The notes under the pieces are model-generated. The model was not told where the DNA came from and ran no database searches. It was given only the letters and a program-made list of their open reading frames with translations. This document shows, in pieces, positions 16,980 through 26,863 of a DNA stretch of 64,000 nucleotides. Location of the stretch: assembly GCF_042646165.1 (NCBI RefSeq), contig NZ_JBHRTC010000007.1, one strand, 5' to 3'. The translations under genes and the position numbers were made by a program. This DNA comes from Microbaculum marinum (lineage in GTDB: Bacteria > Pseudomonadota > Alphaproteobacteria > Rhizobiales > Tepidamorphaceae). Positions within the stretch are counted from its first letter, which is position 1. The number at the start of each line of letters is the position of its first letter.

Positions 16980-17040
16980 GCCGAAAGTCCTCTGAGCATG
17001 CCCCCGCGCGCATCGCGCACCGCAACATATGGTGGGCGTC

Positions 17041-17054
17041 ATTCATAACTGAAT
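17041..17054. promoter_or_regulatory. Candidate LysR-type binding site
   Basis: ATTCA-TAAC-TGAAT is a perfect inverted repeat with 5-bp arms in the gap between the divergent lysR and epimerase genes. LysR proteins usually bind such dyads between themselves and their target. Confidence 0.45.
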
Positions 17055-17156
17055 ACCGCCAAGTCAATTCTGCTCAATTCCAAAGTTTTCCCGGTGCGCC
17101 CATTTCTGAATCCGAGGGTGCCCGCAGCGGCTGCTCTCGCAGAGAGGAGCAATACC

Positions 17157-18161
17157 ATGGAATACCTGGCGAATACCCCCACGGCCCTGGTTGTCGGTGC
17201 ACACGGCCGATTCGGCCGTGTCGTCGCCGGCGAGTTCGCGCGCCGGGGGTGGCGTGTCCGCGGGCTTGTGCGGCACGGCGGTGCGGGCGGCGATGCGGTC
17301 CTCCCCGCCACGGTGGACGTGACGGGTGGGGACGCCAGGTCTGCCCATGACATGATCGCCGCGGCGGACGGCGCAGATGTCATAGTGAACGCCGCCAACC
17401 CGGCCTACCGGAACTGGGACCCGGCGGTGCTGGAAATCGCCGAGGCGGTGATCGCAGCCGCGCGCACGAGCGGCGCCGTCCACCTGTTTCCCGGCAATGT
17501 CTACAACTACGGCTGGCCAATGCCGGAGCTGCTCAGCGAGATGACGGCGCAGCGGCCCTCGACCCGCAAGGGCAGCATTCGGGTGGAGGCCGAACGACGC
17601 TTCAGGGAAGCCGCCGACGTGCACGGCGTGCGCACGATCGTGCTGCGCGCAGGCGACCTCTACGGCGGCACCGGGCGCGGCAGCTGGTTCGACCTCGTCG
17701 TCGCCGAGCACCTGAGCAGCGGCCGGATGACCTACCCCGGGCCGCTGAACGTCCCGCACGCCTGGGCGTACCTGCCCGACCTTGCCGCGACCTTCGAGGC
17801 GCTGGCCAGACGGCGCGGAGAGTTCGACGCCTTCGAAGCCTTCCATTTCCCCGGCCACACGGTCACCGGCGAGGACATGGCGGCAGCCTTCGAGGCGGCG
17901 CTCGGCCGGCCGGTCCGCAGCAACCGGATGCCCTGGTGGGTCGTCCGCCTGGGGGCTCCGTTCGTGCGGGACTGGCGGGAAATCAGCGAGATGGCCTATC
18001 TGTGGCACGTGCCGCACCGGCTCGATGGCGCCAAGCTCGAAATGGCGCTGGGCGACATTCCGACAACCTCGTTCGAACGGGCGGTGTCCGACAGTCTCGC
18101 CGCCCTCGGCTTCGAGACGCGGCCGATGGAGCCTTCGGCGAGATCGCTGGTGCCGGTGTAG
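17157..18161 (+). CDS. NAD(P)-dependent epimerase/reductase-like protein
   Basis: The 334-residue protein of the extended short-chain dehydrogenase type has the nucleotide-binding start ALVVGAHGRFGRVVAGEFARRG and a later VIVNAANPAY segment. The catalytic YxxxK is not obvious; the expected region reads GNVYNYGWP, so it may be an atypical member without the usual tyrosine-lysine pair. I chose the ATG at 17157, which follows agaggagc, over one at 17094. The C-terminus (HFPGHTVTGEDMAAAFEAALGRPV) resembles sugar or quinone-reductase-like epimerases. It is the likely target of the divergent LysR regulator. Confidence 0.82.
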   Translation: MEYLANTPTALVVGAHGRFGRVVAGEFARRGWRVRGLVRHGGAGGDAVLPATVDVTGGDARSAHDMIAAADGADVIVNAANPAYRNWDPAVLEIAEAVIAAARTSGAVHLFPGNVYNYGWPMPELLSEMTAQRPSTRKGSIRVEAERRFREAADVHGVRTIVLRAGDLYGGTGRGSWFDLVVAEHLSSGRMTYPGPLNVPHAWAYLPDLAATFEALARRRGEFDAFEAFHFPGHTVTGEDMAAAFEAALGRPVRSNRMPWWVVRLGAPFVRDWREISEMAYLWHVPHRLDGAKLEMALGDIPTTSFERAVSDSLAALGFETRPMEPSARSLVPV

Positions 18162-18179
18162 ATAGCGGATCGCGGTCGC

Positions 18180-19220
18180 TCAGACCGGCGGGGGCGCCGG
18201 CGGTGGCGGGGCCTGAGTGGGATGGTCGGGATGGGTCCCGGGTCCCCCGTCGCTCCGGCCGAAATCCGGGGTGCGGACGAAGTCGCGCGCCTTCTCGCCG
18301 AGTTCGCGGAACTGCCCGGAGACCTCTTCGAGGTGCGCGCGCCAGTCCTGGCGGGGCGTCTGGCCCTCGGTGGCCCGGAAATAGACCTGCATCAGCGAGG
18401 CGATCGCGAACGGCTCCAGAACCGCGGCCTTCAGGCATAGCGCGAAGATGATCGCGAAGACGAAGCCGAAACCGGAAATCGTGCCGGGCAGCAGGTAGAC
18501 GACGGCGGCGGCCGGCGCCAGGAAGATCAGGAACATGACGAAGGCAAGTCCCCAGACCATCGCCGCGAGCCAGACCGCGTTCTTCAGGATCCACACCGCG
18601 TTCTGGGCGTAGAGGACCAGCGCATCCTGGGCGGTCGCGTACGGGTTTTCCGATCGCACCTGGATATTGTGGGCGAGGATCACCTCGTCGACGAATCCGA
18701 TCGCCACGCGCACCACCGCCCGGACGAAGCGGGCAAGGCCCTCGAGCCCCGGCACCGGCAGGATGGCGGCGACGAAATCGACGATGCCGGCGACGACGCG
18801 GATCACGCCCTTGACGAGCTGGTCGATGACGAACAGCACGTTCGCCTCGGCGAAGCGGGCCTGCACGATGGCCCGCGCCGCGCCGACCTGTGCCATGCCG
18901 CCCGGCGGATTGCCGCCGTCGAGGACCTCGACGAGCATGGCGATATGGCCGGCCTTGACCATGTAGAGGATCCATTCGCGGATGAAATAGAGGAAGGCCG
19001 AGACTATCGCGAACCCGGCTATCCCGCCGACGACCGTGGCGCCTGCCTGGAAATCGTCGGTCCCCAGGGCGCCTACGCCCCAGCCGACGGTGGCGCCGAT
19101 GCCGGTGACGAAGACATAGGCGAGCGAAATGGCGCCGTAGACGATCATGCGCGCGATGATGAACGGCCAGGTCCGGACCAATGCCGAAATCGTCGTCGCA
19201 ACCGAAAAATCCCAAAGCAT
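18180..19220 (-). CDS. Polytopic membrane protein of unknown function
   Basis: The 346-residue protein has about six or seven membrane segments (near residues 18-45, 60-85, 128-150, 165-190, 215-245, 250-280) and a soluble C-terminal tail ending in a Pro-rich stretch (PPPPAPPPV). The central region contains HNIQVRSENPYATAQDALVLYAQN, conserved-looking but unknown to me. It converges on the epimerase gene (18-base gap) and is divergent from the next reductase gene. No function is assigned. Confidence 0.75.
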   Translation of the reverse strand: MLWDFSVATTISALVRTWPFIIARMIVYGAISLAYVFVTGIGATVGWGVGALGTDDFQAGATVVGGIAGFAIVSAFLYFIREWILYMVKAGHIAMLVEVLDGGNPPGGMAQVGAARAIVQARFAEANVLFVIDQLVKGVIRVVAGIVDFVAAILPVPGLEGLARFVRAVVRVAIGFVDEVILAHNIQVRSENPYATAQDALVLYAQNAVWILKNAVWLAAMVWGLAFVMFLIFLAPAAAVVYLLPGTISGFGFVFAIIFALCLKAAVLEPFAIASLMQVYFRATEGQTPRQDWRAHLEEVSGQFRELGEKARDFVRTPDFGRSDGGPGTHPDHPTQAPPPPAPPPV

Positions 19221-19416
19221 CCGTACCTCACCAGAATGCGGGTGAATCGGGGGACTTCGTTAATGGCACCGAGGCGGACCCCATGGCAATGCCGAGCCGT
19301 CGCTATCGCACGCCTTTTGCCGGGCGCGTCCCGTGGGTCCGACCCCGTCGGCCCAACCAGGGCTCGCTCGCGGCACGAACTGGGATAGGATGAGCCGCTG
19401 TCGATCTGGAGCGCCG

Positions 19417-20454
19417 ATGCAACATCGCGGGACGGTCTTCCTTACCGGGGCGTCGGGCTTCATCGCCCGTCATGTCGCATTGCGCCTGCTCGAGGAGGGC
19501 TATCGCGTCCGCGGCTCCGTGCGGACCCTGGAGCAGGGCAGCGAGGTCATCGCGGCGATCCGGCCGCATCTCTCCGATGCCGCCGATATCGACGCGCGAC
19601 TGACATTCGTGCAACTCGACCTGCTGCGTGACGACGGCTGGGACGGGGCTGCGACGGGCTGCGACGCCCTGATCCATACCGCGTCGCCGTTCCCCTTCAG
19701 GCGCCCCGACCACGAGGACGATGTGATCCGGCCCGCGGTCGACGGGACGCTGCGCGCACTGCAGGCTGCGCGCCGGGCGGGCATCGGCCGCGTCGTGCTG
19801 ACGTCCTCGGTGGCGGCGGTGATCAATACCGACCTCGGGCCCGGACGCGACGCTTACGACGAGCGCGACTGGAGCGATCCGGGCGGCCCGCGTGCCTCGC
19901 CCTATGTGAAGTCGAAGACGATGGCGGAACGGGCCGCCTGGGAATTCGTCCGGCGGGACGGGCCGAAGATCGCGCTGACCGTGATCAATCCGGGATTCGT
20001 GCTGGGGCCTCCCCTCGGCGGCCGGTCCGGAACCTCGCTGATGGTCATTCAGCGGATCCTGCGGGCGAAGGATCCGATGGTGCCGCGGCTCGGTTTCGCC
20101 CTCGTCGACGTTCGCGACGTCGCGACCATGCACGTGCGGGCGCTGGACCGCACCGAAACGTTCGGCAAGCGCATCATCGGGGCGGGTCGGTTCTTCTGGT
20201 ACGCCGACATGGCGCGCGTCGTGAAGGAGGCCTATCCGGACAGGAAGATCGTCACCCGCACGGCGCCGGACGCACTGATCCGGTTTCTCGGCCTGTTCGA
20301 CGGCACGCTGCGGTCGCTCGTCCCGAATCTCGGTCGCCGCGACGCGATCAGCGCTGCGCGGGCACGGCAGCTGCTCGGGATCGAGTTCATCGATCCGGAG
20401 GACAGCATCCGGGAGATGGCTGCCTACGTGCTGAAGAACCGTCTTGCATCGTGA
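19417..20454 (+). CDS. NAD-dependent epimerase / dihydroflavonol-reductase-like protein
   Basis: The 345-residue extended short-chain dehydrogenase resembles dihydroflavonol 4-reductase and related aldehyde reductases. The nucleotide-binding motif TGASGFIARHVALRLLEEGY opens the protein. The substrate/active-site pattern appears as LTSSVAAV followed by SPYVKSKTMAERAAW (YxxxK). I took the ATG at 19417, with ggag 5 bases ahead, over those at 19390 and 19333. Substrate unknown. It stands alone, with the membrane protein gene divergent upstream. Confidence 0.88.
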   Translation: MQHRGTVFLTGASGFIARHVALRLLEEGYRVRGSVRTLEQGSEVIAAIRPHLSDAADIDARLTFVQLDLLRDDGWDGAATGCDALIHTASPFPFRRPDHEDDVIRPAVDGTLRALQAARRAGIGRVVLTSSVAAVINTDLGPGRDAYDERDWSDPGGPRASPYVKSKTMAERAAWEFVRRDGPKIALTVINPGFVLGPPLGGRSGTSLMVIQRILRAKDPMVPRLGFALVDVRDVATMHVRALDRTETFGKRIIGAGRFFWYADMARVVKEAYPDRKIVTRTAPDALIRFLGLFDGTLRSLVPNLGRRDAISAARARQLLGIEFIDPEDSIREMAAYVLKNRLAS

Positions 20455-20739
20455 TCTGCAGTGATGGTTAATCGACTTAGTTAGGCTTGCGGATCCGCGC
20501 TTCTAGGGATTAGTCGCCTGACTGTCCGGGAGTCGCCCAGGCCATCGTGGTTGGGCCAGCGAAACCGGCCGCTGCGCATTTTGCCGCCTTTACCAGGATT
20601 TAAGGCGGCTTGACCTTAAGTCCGTGGGCTCTCTGTACTCGCCGGTCGAAGCGATCAGGGACGACCTTGCCACAGCGACCGGGTCGGCATCATCCCGCAA
20701 CGCCGATCCCGGCGCACCCAATCGAACAGGGAGTGTTCC

Positions 20740-21828
20740 ATGATACGTTCAGTTACCGCGATCCTGGTTGCCGGATCGATGGTCTTCGCGCCGGTTGCCA
20801 ATGCCTGCACCGGAATCCAGCTCTCCGCCAAGGACGGCACCCAGGTCGCCGGCCGCACTCTTGAGTTCGGTGCACCGATCGACTGGTACGTTACGACCGT
20901 CCCGGCGGGAACGGAGATCTCGGCAGAACTGCCGGCCGGATCGACCGGCCTCACCTACAAGACCAAGTACGGCATCACCGGCATGACGGCCTACCAGTCG
21001 ACCGACTTCGTCGACGGGCTCAACGAGCAGGGCCTCTCCGTCGGCCTGTTCTACTTCCCGGGCTATGCGAGCTACCCCGACCTGAGCGAGGAAAACAGCG
21101 CCAAGGCGCTGGCGCCGCAGCAGTTTGCGACGTGGCTGCTCGCCAACTTCTCCTCGGTCGACGAGGTGAAGGCGCACTACGACGACGTCGTGCTGGTGGC
21201 CGCCACGTTCGAGCAGATGGGCGAAGTCATCCCGATGCACGTCCGGGTCATCGACAAGTCCGGCAACGCACTGGTGATCGAGCCGACCGACAAGACCCTG
21301 AAGGTTTTCGATGCTCCGCTCGGCGTCATCACGAATTCGCCGACCTACGACTGGCACATGACCAACCTGTCCAACTTCATAAACCTGTCCGTCGTCAACG
21401 TCCCGCCGGTCAAGCTGGACGGTGTCCAACTCGAGGCGGCGGGCCAGGGCGCCGGGATGCACGGCCTTCCGGGCGACTTCACGCCGCCCTCGCGCTTCGT
21501 GCGGGCCGCGGTGTTCTCCAAGTCGGCGATGCCGGTCGATACGGGGGCCGAGGTGCTGGACCAGACCTTCCACATCCTCAACAACTTCGACATTCCGTAC
21601 GGCGCCGTGCGGGGCGAGGACAACGGCAAGCCGGCGCCCGACTACACGCAGTGGACGTCGGTTGCGGACATGACCAACGGAACCTGGACCGTGAAGACCT
21701 ACGACGACCAGAACCTCCGCGTCGTCGACCTGAAGTCGGCGCTGGCGGCAGCGGACGGCAAGGTCGTCCACATCGATCCGAAGCAATGGTCGCAGACGTA
21801 CCAGAACATCTCTTCGGACTTCAAATAG
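20740..21828 (+). CDS. Secreted choloylglycine hydrolase / penicillin acylase-family amidase
   Basis: The 362-residue protein has a signal peptide (residues 1-22, ending VANA) directly followed by Cys23. In this Ntn-hydrolase family the new N-terminal Cys is the nucleophile, so export cleavage would also activate the enzyme. Arg39 in AGRTLEF matches the conserved Arg near the active site; the usual Asp two positions on is not obvious and may be Glu42. Substrates of the family are bile salts, penicillin V or acyl-homoserine lactones; I cannot choose among them. The ATG at 20740 is preceded by cagggag. A 285-base spacer upstream holds no gene I can support. Confidence 0.9.
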   Translation: MIRSVTAILVAGSMVFAPVANACTGIQLSAKDGTQVAGRTLEFGAPIDWYVTTVPAGTEISAELPAGSTGLTYKTKYGITGMTAYQSTDFVDGLNEQGLSVGLFYFPGYASYPDLSEENSAKALAPQQFATWLLANFSSVDEVKAHYDDVVLVAATFEQMGEVIPMHVRVIDKSGNALVIEPTDKTLKVFDAPLGVITNSPTYDWHMTNLSNFINLSVVNVPPVKLDGVQLEAAGQGAGMHGLPGDFTPPSRFVRAAVFSKSAMPVDTGAEVLDQTFHILNNFDIPYGAVRGEDNGKPAPDYTQWTSVADMTNGTWTVKTYDDQNLRVVDLKSALAAADGKVVHIDPKQWSQTYQNISSDFK

Positions 21829-21870
21829 ACGTGGCAGCCGGGGCGATCCGCGCGGACCGCCCCGGCTACC

Positions 21871-23037
21871 TCAGTCGGATTTCAGCATCTGGCCCGAGAC
21901 ATTCGGCGACAGCCGTTGGCGTGCCTTGCGCGTCGACTGGCGCGTGAAGCCCGTCCTGTCCGCGGTTTCCTCGAAGTCCCGTTTGATCATGACCGGGCTC
22001 GCCGCATAGGCCGTGATCAGCTCGGCGAGCGATCTGAGCGCGTGCATGTGAATGCGCTCGTATCCGTGTGATGCATCGACGCCGAAGGTGATGAGGGCCG
22101 TCCGCGCGTCCGCGCCGGCCTCGATCGCGCTGGCGGAATCCGAGCGGTAATACCGGAACACGTCCTTCTGGTAGCGGATGTCGTTCTCCCGGCAAAGTTC
22201 GACCAGCTTTTTCGTCAGATGGTAGTCGAAAGGACCCGTCTGGTCGGCCATGGCGATGGTGACGCCGAACTCATCCGAATTCTGACCAGGCGCCGTGGTC
22301 CCGTTGTCGACCGAGACCATCGAGGCGATGTCGTGCGTCAGGATCGCGGAGGCGCCGTGCCCGACTTCCTCGGCGATCGTGAACAGCCAGTGGATGTCGA
22401 CGGGCGTCTTCGACTTCTTTTCCTGCATCGCCTTGAGTGCGGCCAGCATGACCGCGACGCCGGCCTTGTTGTCGAGATGCCGGGATACGATGAAGCCGTT
22501 GTCCAGGAACTCGGGCATAGGATCGATGGCGACGATGTCGCCGACGTCCACGCCGAGGCGAACCAGATCGTTCTTGTCGCGGGCGAGGGCGTCGACACGC
22601 ATCTCCACGTAGTCCCAGCCCACAGGCATGTTGTCGACTTCGTCGTTGAAGGTGTGGCCGGAGGCCTTCAGCGGCAGGATCGTGCCCCGATATCCGCCCT
22701 TTTCGGTGAAGACGTTGGCCCGCGCGCCCTCTGCGAAGCGTGCCGACCAGTGACCGATCGGCACCAGCGACAGCCGGCCGTTGTCCTTCAGGCCCTTGAC
22801 CTGTGCGCCGAGGGTATCGACGTGCGAGACGATGGCGCGTGCGCCGCGCTCGGTCTTGCCGGGGCGGATCGCGCGGATCGCGCCGCGCCGCGTCATCTCC
22901 ACAGGCAGTCCGAGCGTCTCTATCTCGGAGGAGACGAAACGGACGATCGTGTCGGTGTAGCCGGTCGGACTCGGGATCTCGAACAGCCGCTCCAGGGTGT
23001 CCATGAGATACTCCGAATCGATGGTCAGTCGCGTCAT
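21871..23037 (-). CDS. M42-family peptidase of the NAGGN osmolyte cluster
   Basis: The 388-residue metallopeptidase-like protein has the M42 zinc ligands: His in SHVDTLGAQVKG, Asp in SRHLDNKAGV, Glu-Glu in IAEEVGHG, Asp in SVDNGT and the C-terminal His in YERIHMHAL. This subfamily is encoded with ngg and asnO in several bacteria and is thought to process or recycle the NAGGN dipeptide; that is inference from context. Its ATG overlaps the ngg stop by 4 bases (ATGA), so the two are translated together. It is last in the operon. Confidence 0.93.
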   Translation of the reverse strand: MTRLTIDSEYLMDTLERLFEIPSPTGYTDTIVRFVSSEIETLGLPVEMTRRGAIRAIRPGKTERGARAIVSHVDTLGAQVKGLKDNGRLSLVPIGHWSARFAEGARANVFTEKGGYRGTILPLKASGHTFNDEVDNMPVGWDYVEMRVDALARDKNDLVRLGVDVGDIVAIDPMPEFLDNGFIVSRHLDNKAGVAVMLAALKAMQEKKSKTPVDIHWLFTIAEEVGHGASAILTHDIASMVSVDNGTTAPGQNSDEFGVTIAMADQTGPFDYHLTKKLVELCRENDIRYQKDVFRYYRSDSASAIEAGADARTALITFGVDASHGYERIHMHALRSLAELITAYAASPVMIKRDFEETADRTGFTRQSTRKARQRLSPNVSGQMLKSD

Positions 23038-24914
23038 TCCCTGGCTTCCCTCAGGCTTTGTGTCCGGCTCTTCTTCTGGTCGGCGTTCTCCACGGCCTGG
23101 CGCACACCTGCCGGCAGCGACAGCGGAAACAGCAGGTCGACGAAGCGCTCCGCCGTCGGCTGCGGCTCGTGGTTGGCAAGGCCCGGGCGCTCGTTTGCCT
23201 CGATGAAGGCATAGTCGGGTCCGCTCGTCGAGCGAACCATGAAGTCGATGCCGACGACCGGGATCTCGATCGCCCGTGCCGCCTTGACCGCCGCGGCAAC
23301 CAGTTCCGGGTGGACGGTGTCGGTCACGTCGTGGATCGTGCCGCCGGTGTGCAGGTTGGCGGTCCGGCGCACCTGCAGTTCCTCGCCATCGGACAGCACG
23401 GTGTCCATGTCGCGGCCGCCGGCGCGCACAGTGCGCTCCGTTTCACCATCCACGGGAATGCTGGATTCGCCGCCGGTGGCCGCCGAGCGGCGACGGCTCT
23501 GGACCTCGATCAGTTCGCGGACCGTACGCCTGCCGTCTCCGACGACATAGGCCGGGCGACGGATCGCGGCGGCGACGAGCCGGTAGTTGATCACGATGAG
23601 CCGCAGGTCGCGCCCCTCGACGCATTGCTCGAGCAGCACGGTGTCGGAGACCTGTGTGGCCGCTTCGACGGCCCGGTCGATATCTTCCATGGTCGACAGG
23701 CCGACGGCGATCCCGCGACCCTGTTCGCCGCGCGCCGGCTTGACCACGACCTGGCCGTGACGGTCCAGGAACGCCGAGATCTCGTCACGGTTCGCGGCTG
23801 CGGAGATCTGCTCCGGAACGCGGACGCCGGCGGCCTCGACGACGCGTCGCGTGACCGCCTTGTCGTCGCAGATCGACATCGCCACCGCCGAGGTGAGCTC
23901 GGTGAGGCTTTCGCGGCAATGGATCGACCGGCCGCCATAGGACAACCGGAAGAAGCCGCCTTCGGCGTCGGTCACCTCGACGTGGATGCCGCGCCTGCGG
24001 GCCTCCTTGACGATGATCATCGCGTAGGGGTTCAGCTTCGTGTCGATGTCGGTCCCGATGAACAGCGTCTCGTTTATCGGATTCTTGCGCTTCACCGTGA
24101 AGAACGGGACCCGCTCGAAGCCGAGCTTCTCGTAGAGTGCGATCGCCAGTTCGTTGTCGTGCAGCACCGACAGGTCGAGGGTGGCCGCGCCGCGCGCCGC
24201 GAAATGCTCGGCGAGCCGGCGCACCAGCGCCTCGCCGACGCCGGGCTGTCGGGCCTGGGGATCGACGGCAAGGCACCACAGCGAGGAGCCGTGCTCGGGA
24301 TCTTCGAAGGCGCGCATGTGGTCGATGCCCATGACGGTGCCGAGGATGTCGCCGGTCACGTCGTCCTCGGCGACGAAGAAGGAGATCGACCGGGCATCGC
24401 GCTGGGCCCAATAGAATTCCGGCGGGATCGTCACCATGCCGCGCGATGCGTAGATGCGGTTGATCGCCTCCGCATCCGACTGCGAGGTCAGGCGGCGCAC
24501 GAAGAATCCCTGCGGCGAGCGCGGCGAGGGCCGGTAGGTTGCCAGGTTGAGCCGGAACGTATGCGACGGATCCAGGAACATGTCCTGCGGACCGCTTGCC
24601 AGCAGCACGTGCGGATCCCGCACGTAGAAGGCAATGTCGCGCCGATCGGGCTGTTCGGCCCGCAGCGTCTCGGCGAGTTTCTCGAGATCGGGAAAGGTCT
24701 GCGCGAAGATCAGGCGGCCCCAGCCGCAGTCCAGCGCGACGTTGTGCCGGGTCTCTTCGGTGCCGTGCGGCGCGATCGGCGGCTTAAGGCCATGCTCGCG
24801 CATCCGCTTCAGCCGCTCGGAATAGGCACCGCGGCCCTTGCCGTCGCGGCCCTTGTGGTCGCGTGGCTTCGCGTCGCGCTCCGGATTGGCGTCACGTCGC
24901 TTGTCGTCGGCCAT
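23034..24914 (-). CDS. ngg: N-acetylglutaminylglutamine synthetase
   Basis: The 626-residue two-domain enzyme joins a GNAT acetyltransferase (about residues 135-290, with LWCLAVDPQARQPGVGEALV) to a C-terminal ATP-grasp ligase (about 310-610, with VVKPARGEQGRGIAVGL and DFMVRS). In Sinorhizobium and Pseudomonas this protein makes N-acetylglutaminylglutamine, which AsnO amidates to the osmoprotectant NAGGN. I chose the ATG at 24914, with gaagg upstream; a TTG 6 bases earlier is less likely. The N-terminus is Lys/Arg/Asp-rich. Only 9 bases separate it from asnO. Confidence 0.95.
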   Translation of the reverse strand: MADDKRRDANPERDAKPRDHKGRDGKGRGAYSERLKRMREHGLKPPIAPHGTEETRHNVALDCGWGRLIFAQTFPDLEKLAETLRAEQPDRRDIAFYVRDPHVLLASGPQDMFLDPSHTFRLNLATYRPSPRSPQGFFVRRLTSQSDAEAINRIYASRGMVTIPPEFYWAQRDARSISFFVAEDDVTGDILGTVMGIDHMRAFEDPEHGSSLWCLAVDPQARQPGVGEALVRRLAEHFAARGAATLDLSVLHDNELAIALYEKLGFERVPFFTVKRKNPINETLFIGTDIDTKLNPYAMIIVKEARRRGIHVEVTDAEGGFFRLSYGGRSIHCRESLTELTSAVAMSICDDKAVTRRVVEAAGVRVPEQISAAANRDEISAFLDRHGQVVVKPARGEQGRGIAVGLSTMEDIDRAVEAATQVSDTVLLEQCVEGRDLRLIVINYRLVAAAIRRPAYVVGDGRRTVRELIEVQSRRRSAATGGESSIPVDGETERTVRAGGRDMDTVLSDGEELQVRRTANLHTGGTIHDVTDTVHPELVAAAVKAARAIEIPVVGIDFMVRSTSGPDYAFIEANERPGLANHEPQPTAERFVDLLFPLSLPAGVRQAVENADQKKSRTQSLREARE

Positions 24915-24923
24915 GATCAACCT

Positions 24924-26699
24924 TCAGATATCGTGGGATTGCAGCCACATCTCCAGCAGCGCGACCTGCCACAGTTCCGATCCGCGCAGCGGGGTGATGT
25001 GCTCGGTGGGATCGGTGAAGAGCCGGTCCAGGTAGTCCTCGCGGAACAGTCCGCGCTCGCGGGCCGCCTGGCTGGTGAGCGCATCGCGCACGAGGTCCAG
25101 GTACGGGCCTTCGATGTACTTGAGCTGCGGTACCGGGAAGTAGCCCTTCTTGCGGTCGATCACCTCGCTCGGCACCACCAGGCGCGCGGCGTCCTTGAGG
25201 ACGCCCTTGCCGTTCTCCGCCAGCTTGAAGTCCGGCGGAATGGTCGCCGCCAGCTCCACCAGCTCATGGTCGAGGAAGGGAACGCGCGCTTCGAGCCCCC
25301 AGGCCATCGTCATGTTGTCGACCCGCTTCACCGGGTCGTCGACCAGCATGACCTGCGAATCGAGCCTTAGTGCCCGGTCGACGGGGGTGGCCGCTCCATC
25401 GCGCATCAGGTGCTCGGAAACCAGTTCCCGGCTGGCGTCGTCGGGGCAGATCCAGTGTTCGCCGAGCTGCGTGCACAGCACCTCGTGGCTGCGGTCGAAG
25501 AACACCTTGGCGTAGTCCGAGACCACGTCGTTCGAGCTGGCCAGCGGCGGGTACCAGTGATAGCCGCCGAACACCTCGTCGGCGCCCTGGCCGGACTGCA
25601 CGACCTTGATGTGTTTGGAGACCTCGCGGCTGAGCAGGAAAAAGCCGATATTGTCGTAGGAGACCATCGGCTCGGACATGGCGTGGATCGTGTCAGGCAG
25701 CGCCCCGATCAGGTCGGCGGCCGGCACGAAGATCTGGTGGTGGTCGGTCTCGAACCGCTTGGCGATCAGGTCGGAGTAGACGAACTCGTCGCCCTTCTCG
25801 CCGTTGGCCTCCTCGAAGCCGATCGAGAAGGTCATCAGGTCCTTCTGGCCCTCCTCGGCCAGCAGGCCGACGATGACGCTGGAATCGACGCCGCCGGACA
25901 AGAGAACCCCGACCGGCACGTCGGCGACCATGCGCCGGCGCACGGCGGTGCGGAGGGCGTCGAGCACCCGGTCGCGCCATTCCTCGCGGGTCACACCGCT
26001 GTCCTCGGGGCGGCGCTCGTAGGGCGGCTGCCAGTAGATGCGGTCCTTCGAGGTGCCGTCGGGACCGATGCGCCGGATGGTCGCCGGCGGCAGCTTGCGC
26101 ACGCCGTTGAGGATGGTGCGCGGCGGCGGCACCACAGCGTGGAAACTCATGTAGTTGTGGAGCGCCCACCGGTCGATCGAGGTGTCGACGTCGCCGCCGG
26201 CCAGCAGGGCGGGCAGCGAGGAGGCGAAGCGCAGCGTCCTGCCCGTCTCGGCGTAGTACAGCGGCTTGATGCCGAAGCGGTCGCGGGCGACGACGACGGT
26301 GCCGCTGTCGCGCTCGACGATGGCGAAGGCGAACATCCCGTGGAACCGCTCGACGCAGGCCTCGCCCCAGGCGTGGTAGGCCTTGAGGATCACCTCCGTG
26401 TCGCCGTGCGAGAAGAACCGGTAGCCCTTTTTCTCAAGCTCCGCGCGCAGTTCCGGGTAGTTATAGATGCAGCCGTTGAAGACGATGGTGAGGCCCAGCT
26501 CGGGATCGACCATCGGCTGGCCGGCCTTGTTCGACAGGTCGATGATCTTCAGGCGGCGGTGGCCGAAGGCGACCGGCCCCTGCGCGATCACGCCGCTGCC
26601 GTCTGGGCCGCGGGGGCTCAACGCCTGCGTCATCCGCGACACCGCACCGGTGTCGGCGAAGCTTCCGTCGAAGCGGATCTCCCCGGCTATCCCACACAT
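24924..26699 (-). CDS. asnO: N-acetylglutaminylglutamine amidotransferase (AsnB-like)
   Basis: The 591-residue enzyme resembles glutamine-dependent asparagine synthetase. Cys2 (MCGIAGEIRF) is the glutaminase nucleophile, with the class II amidotransferase domain at residues 1-200. The C-terminal synthetase domain has the ATP loop VLLSGGVDSSVIVGLL. In NAGGN producers it converts the terminal carboxylate to an amide. I chose the ATG at 26699 because Cys must follow Met directly; a GTG 12 bases earlier overlaps the ribosome site. It is first in an asnO-ngg-peptidase operon that responds to salt stress in studied species. Confidence 0.95.
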   Translation of the reverse strand: MCGIAGEIRFDGSFADTGAVSRMTQALSPRGPDGSGVIAQGPVAFGHRRLKIIDLSNKAGQPMVDPELGLTIVFNGCIYNYPELRAELEKKGYRFFSHGDTEVILKAYHAWGEACVERFHGMFAFAIVERDSGTVVVARDRFGIKPLYYAETGRTLRFASSLPALLAGGDVDTSIDRWALHNYMSFHAVVPPPRTILNGVRKLPPATIRRIGPDGTSKDRIYWQPPYERRPEDSGVTREEWRDRVLDALRTAVRRRMVADVPVGVLLSGGVDSSVIVGLLAEEGQKDLMTFSIGFEEANGEKGDEFVYSDLIAKRFETDHHQIFVPAADLIGALPDTIHAMSEPMVSYDNIGFFLLSREVSKHIKVVQSGQGADEVFGGYHWYPPLASSNDVVSDYAKVFFDRSHEVLCTQLGEHWICPDDASRELVSEHLMRDGAATPVDRALRLDSQVMLVDDPVKRVDNMTMAWGLEARVPFLDHELVELAATIPPDFKLAENGKGVLKDAARLVVPSEVIDRKKGYFPVPQLKYIEGPYLDLVRDALTSQAARERGLFREDYLDRLFTDPTEHITPLRGSELWQVALLEMWLQSHDI

Positions 26700-26863
26700 G
26701 CCTGCTCTCACACTCCTTTTGGCACACCTGTCGCAACGGTGTCGTCACCGTGCTGTCCCCGTTCCGTCGCTGTGCCGTGGCCCTGCCGTCGTCGCGCCGG
26801 GAGCGCGCACCGGACGGCGCGGGATCTGGGCGCCGGATCGGACTTTTGTTTAGAGCAGAAATT

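Noticed and set aside
23058..25370. A 770-codon plus-strand open frame across the NAGGN genes
   Set aside because: It is antisense to ngg and asnO, has no family resemblance, and follows from high GC in the third codon position. The minus-strand genes are clear.
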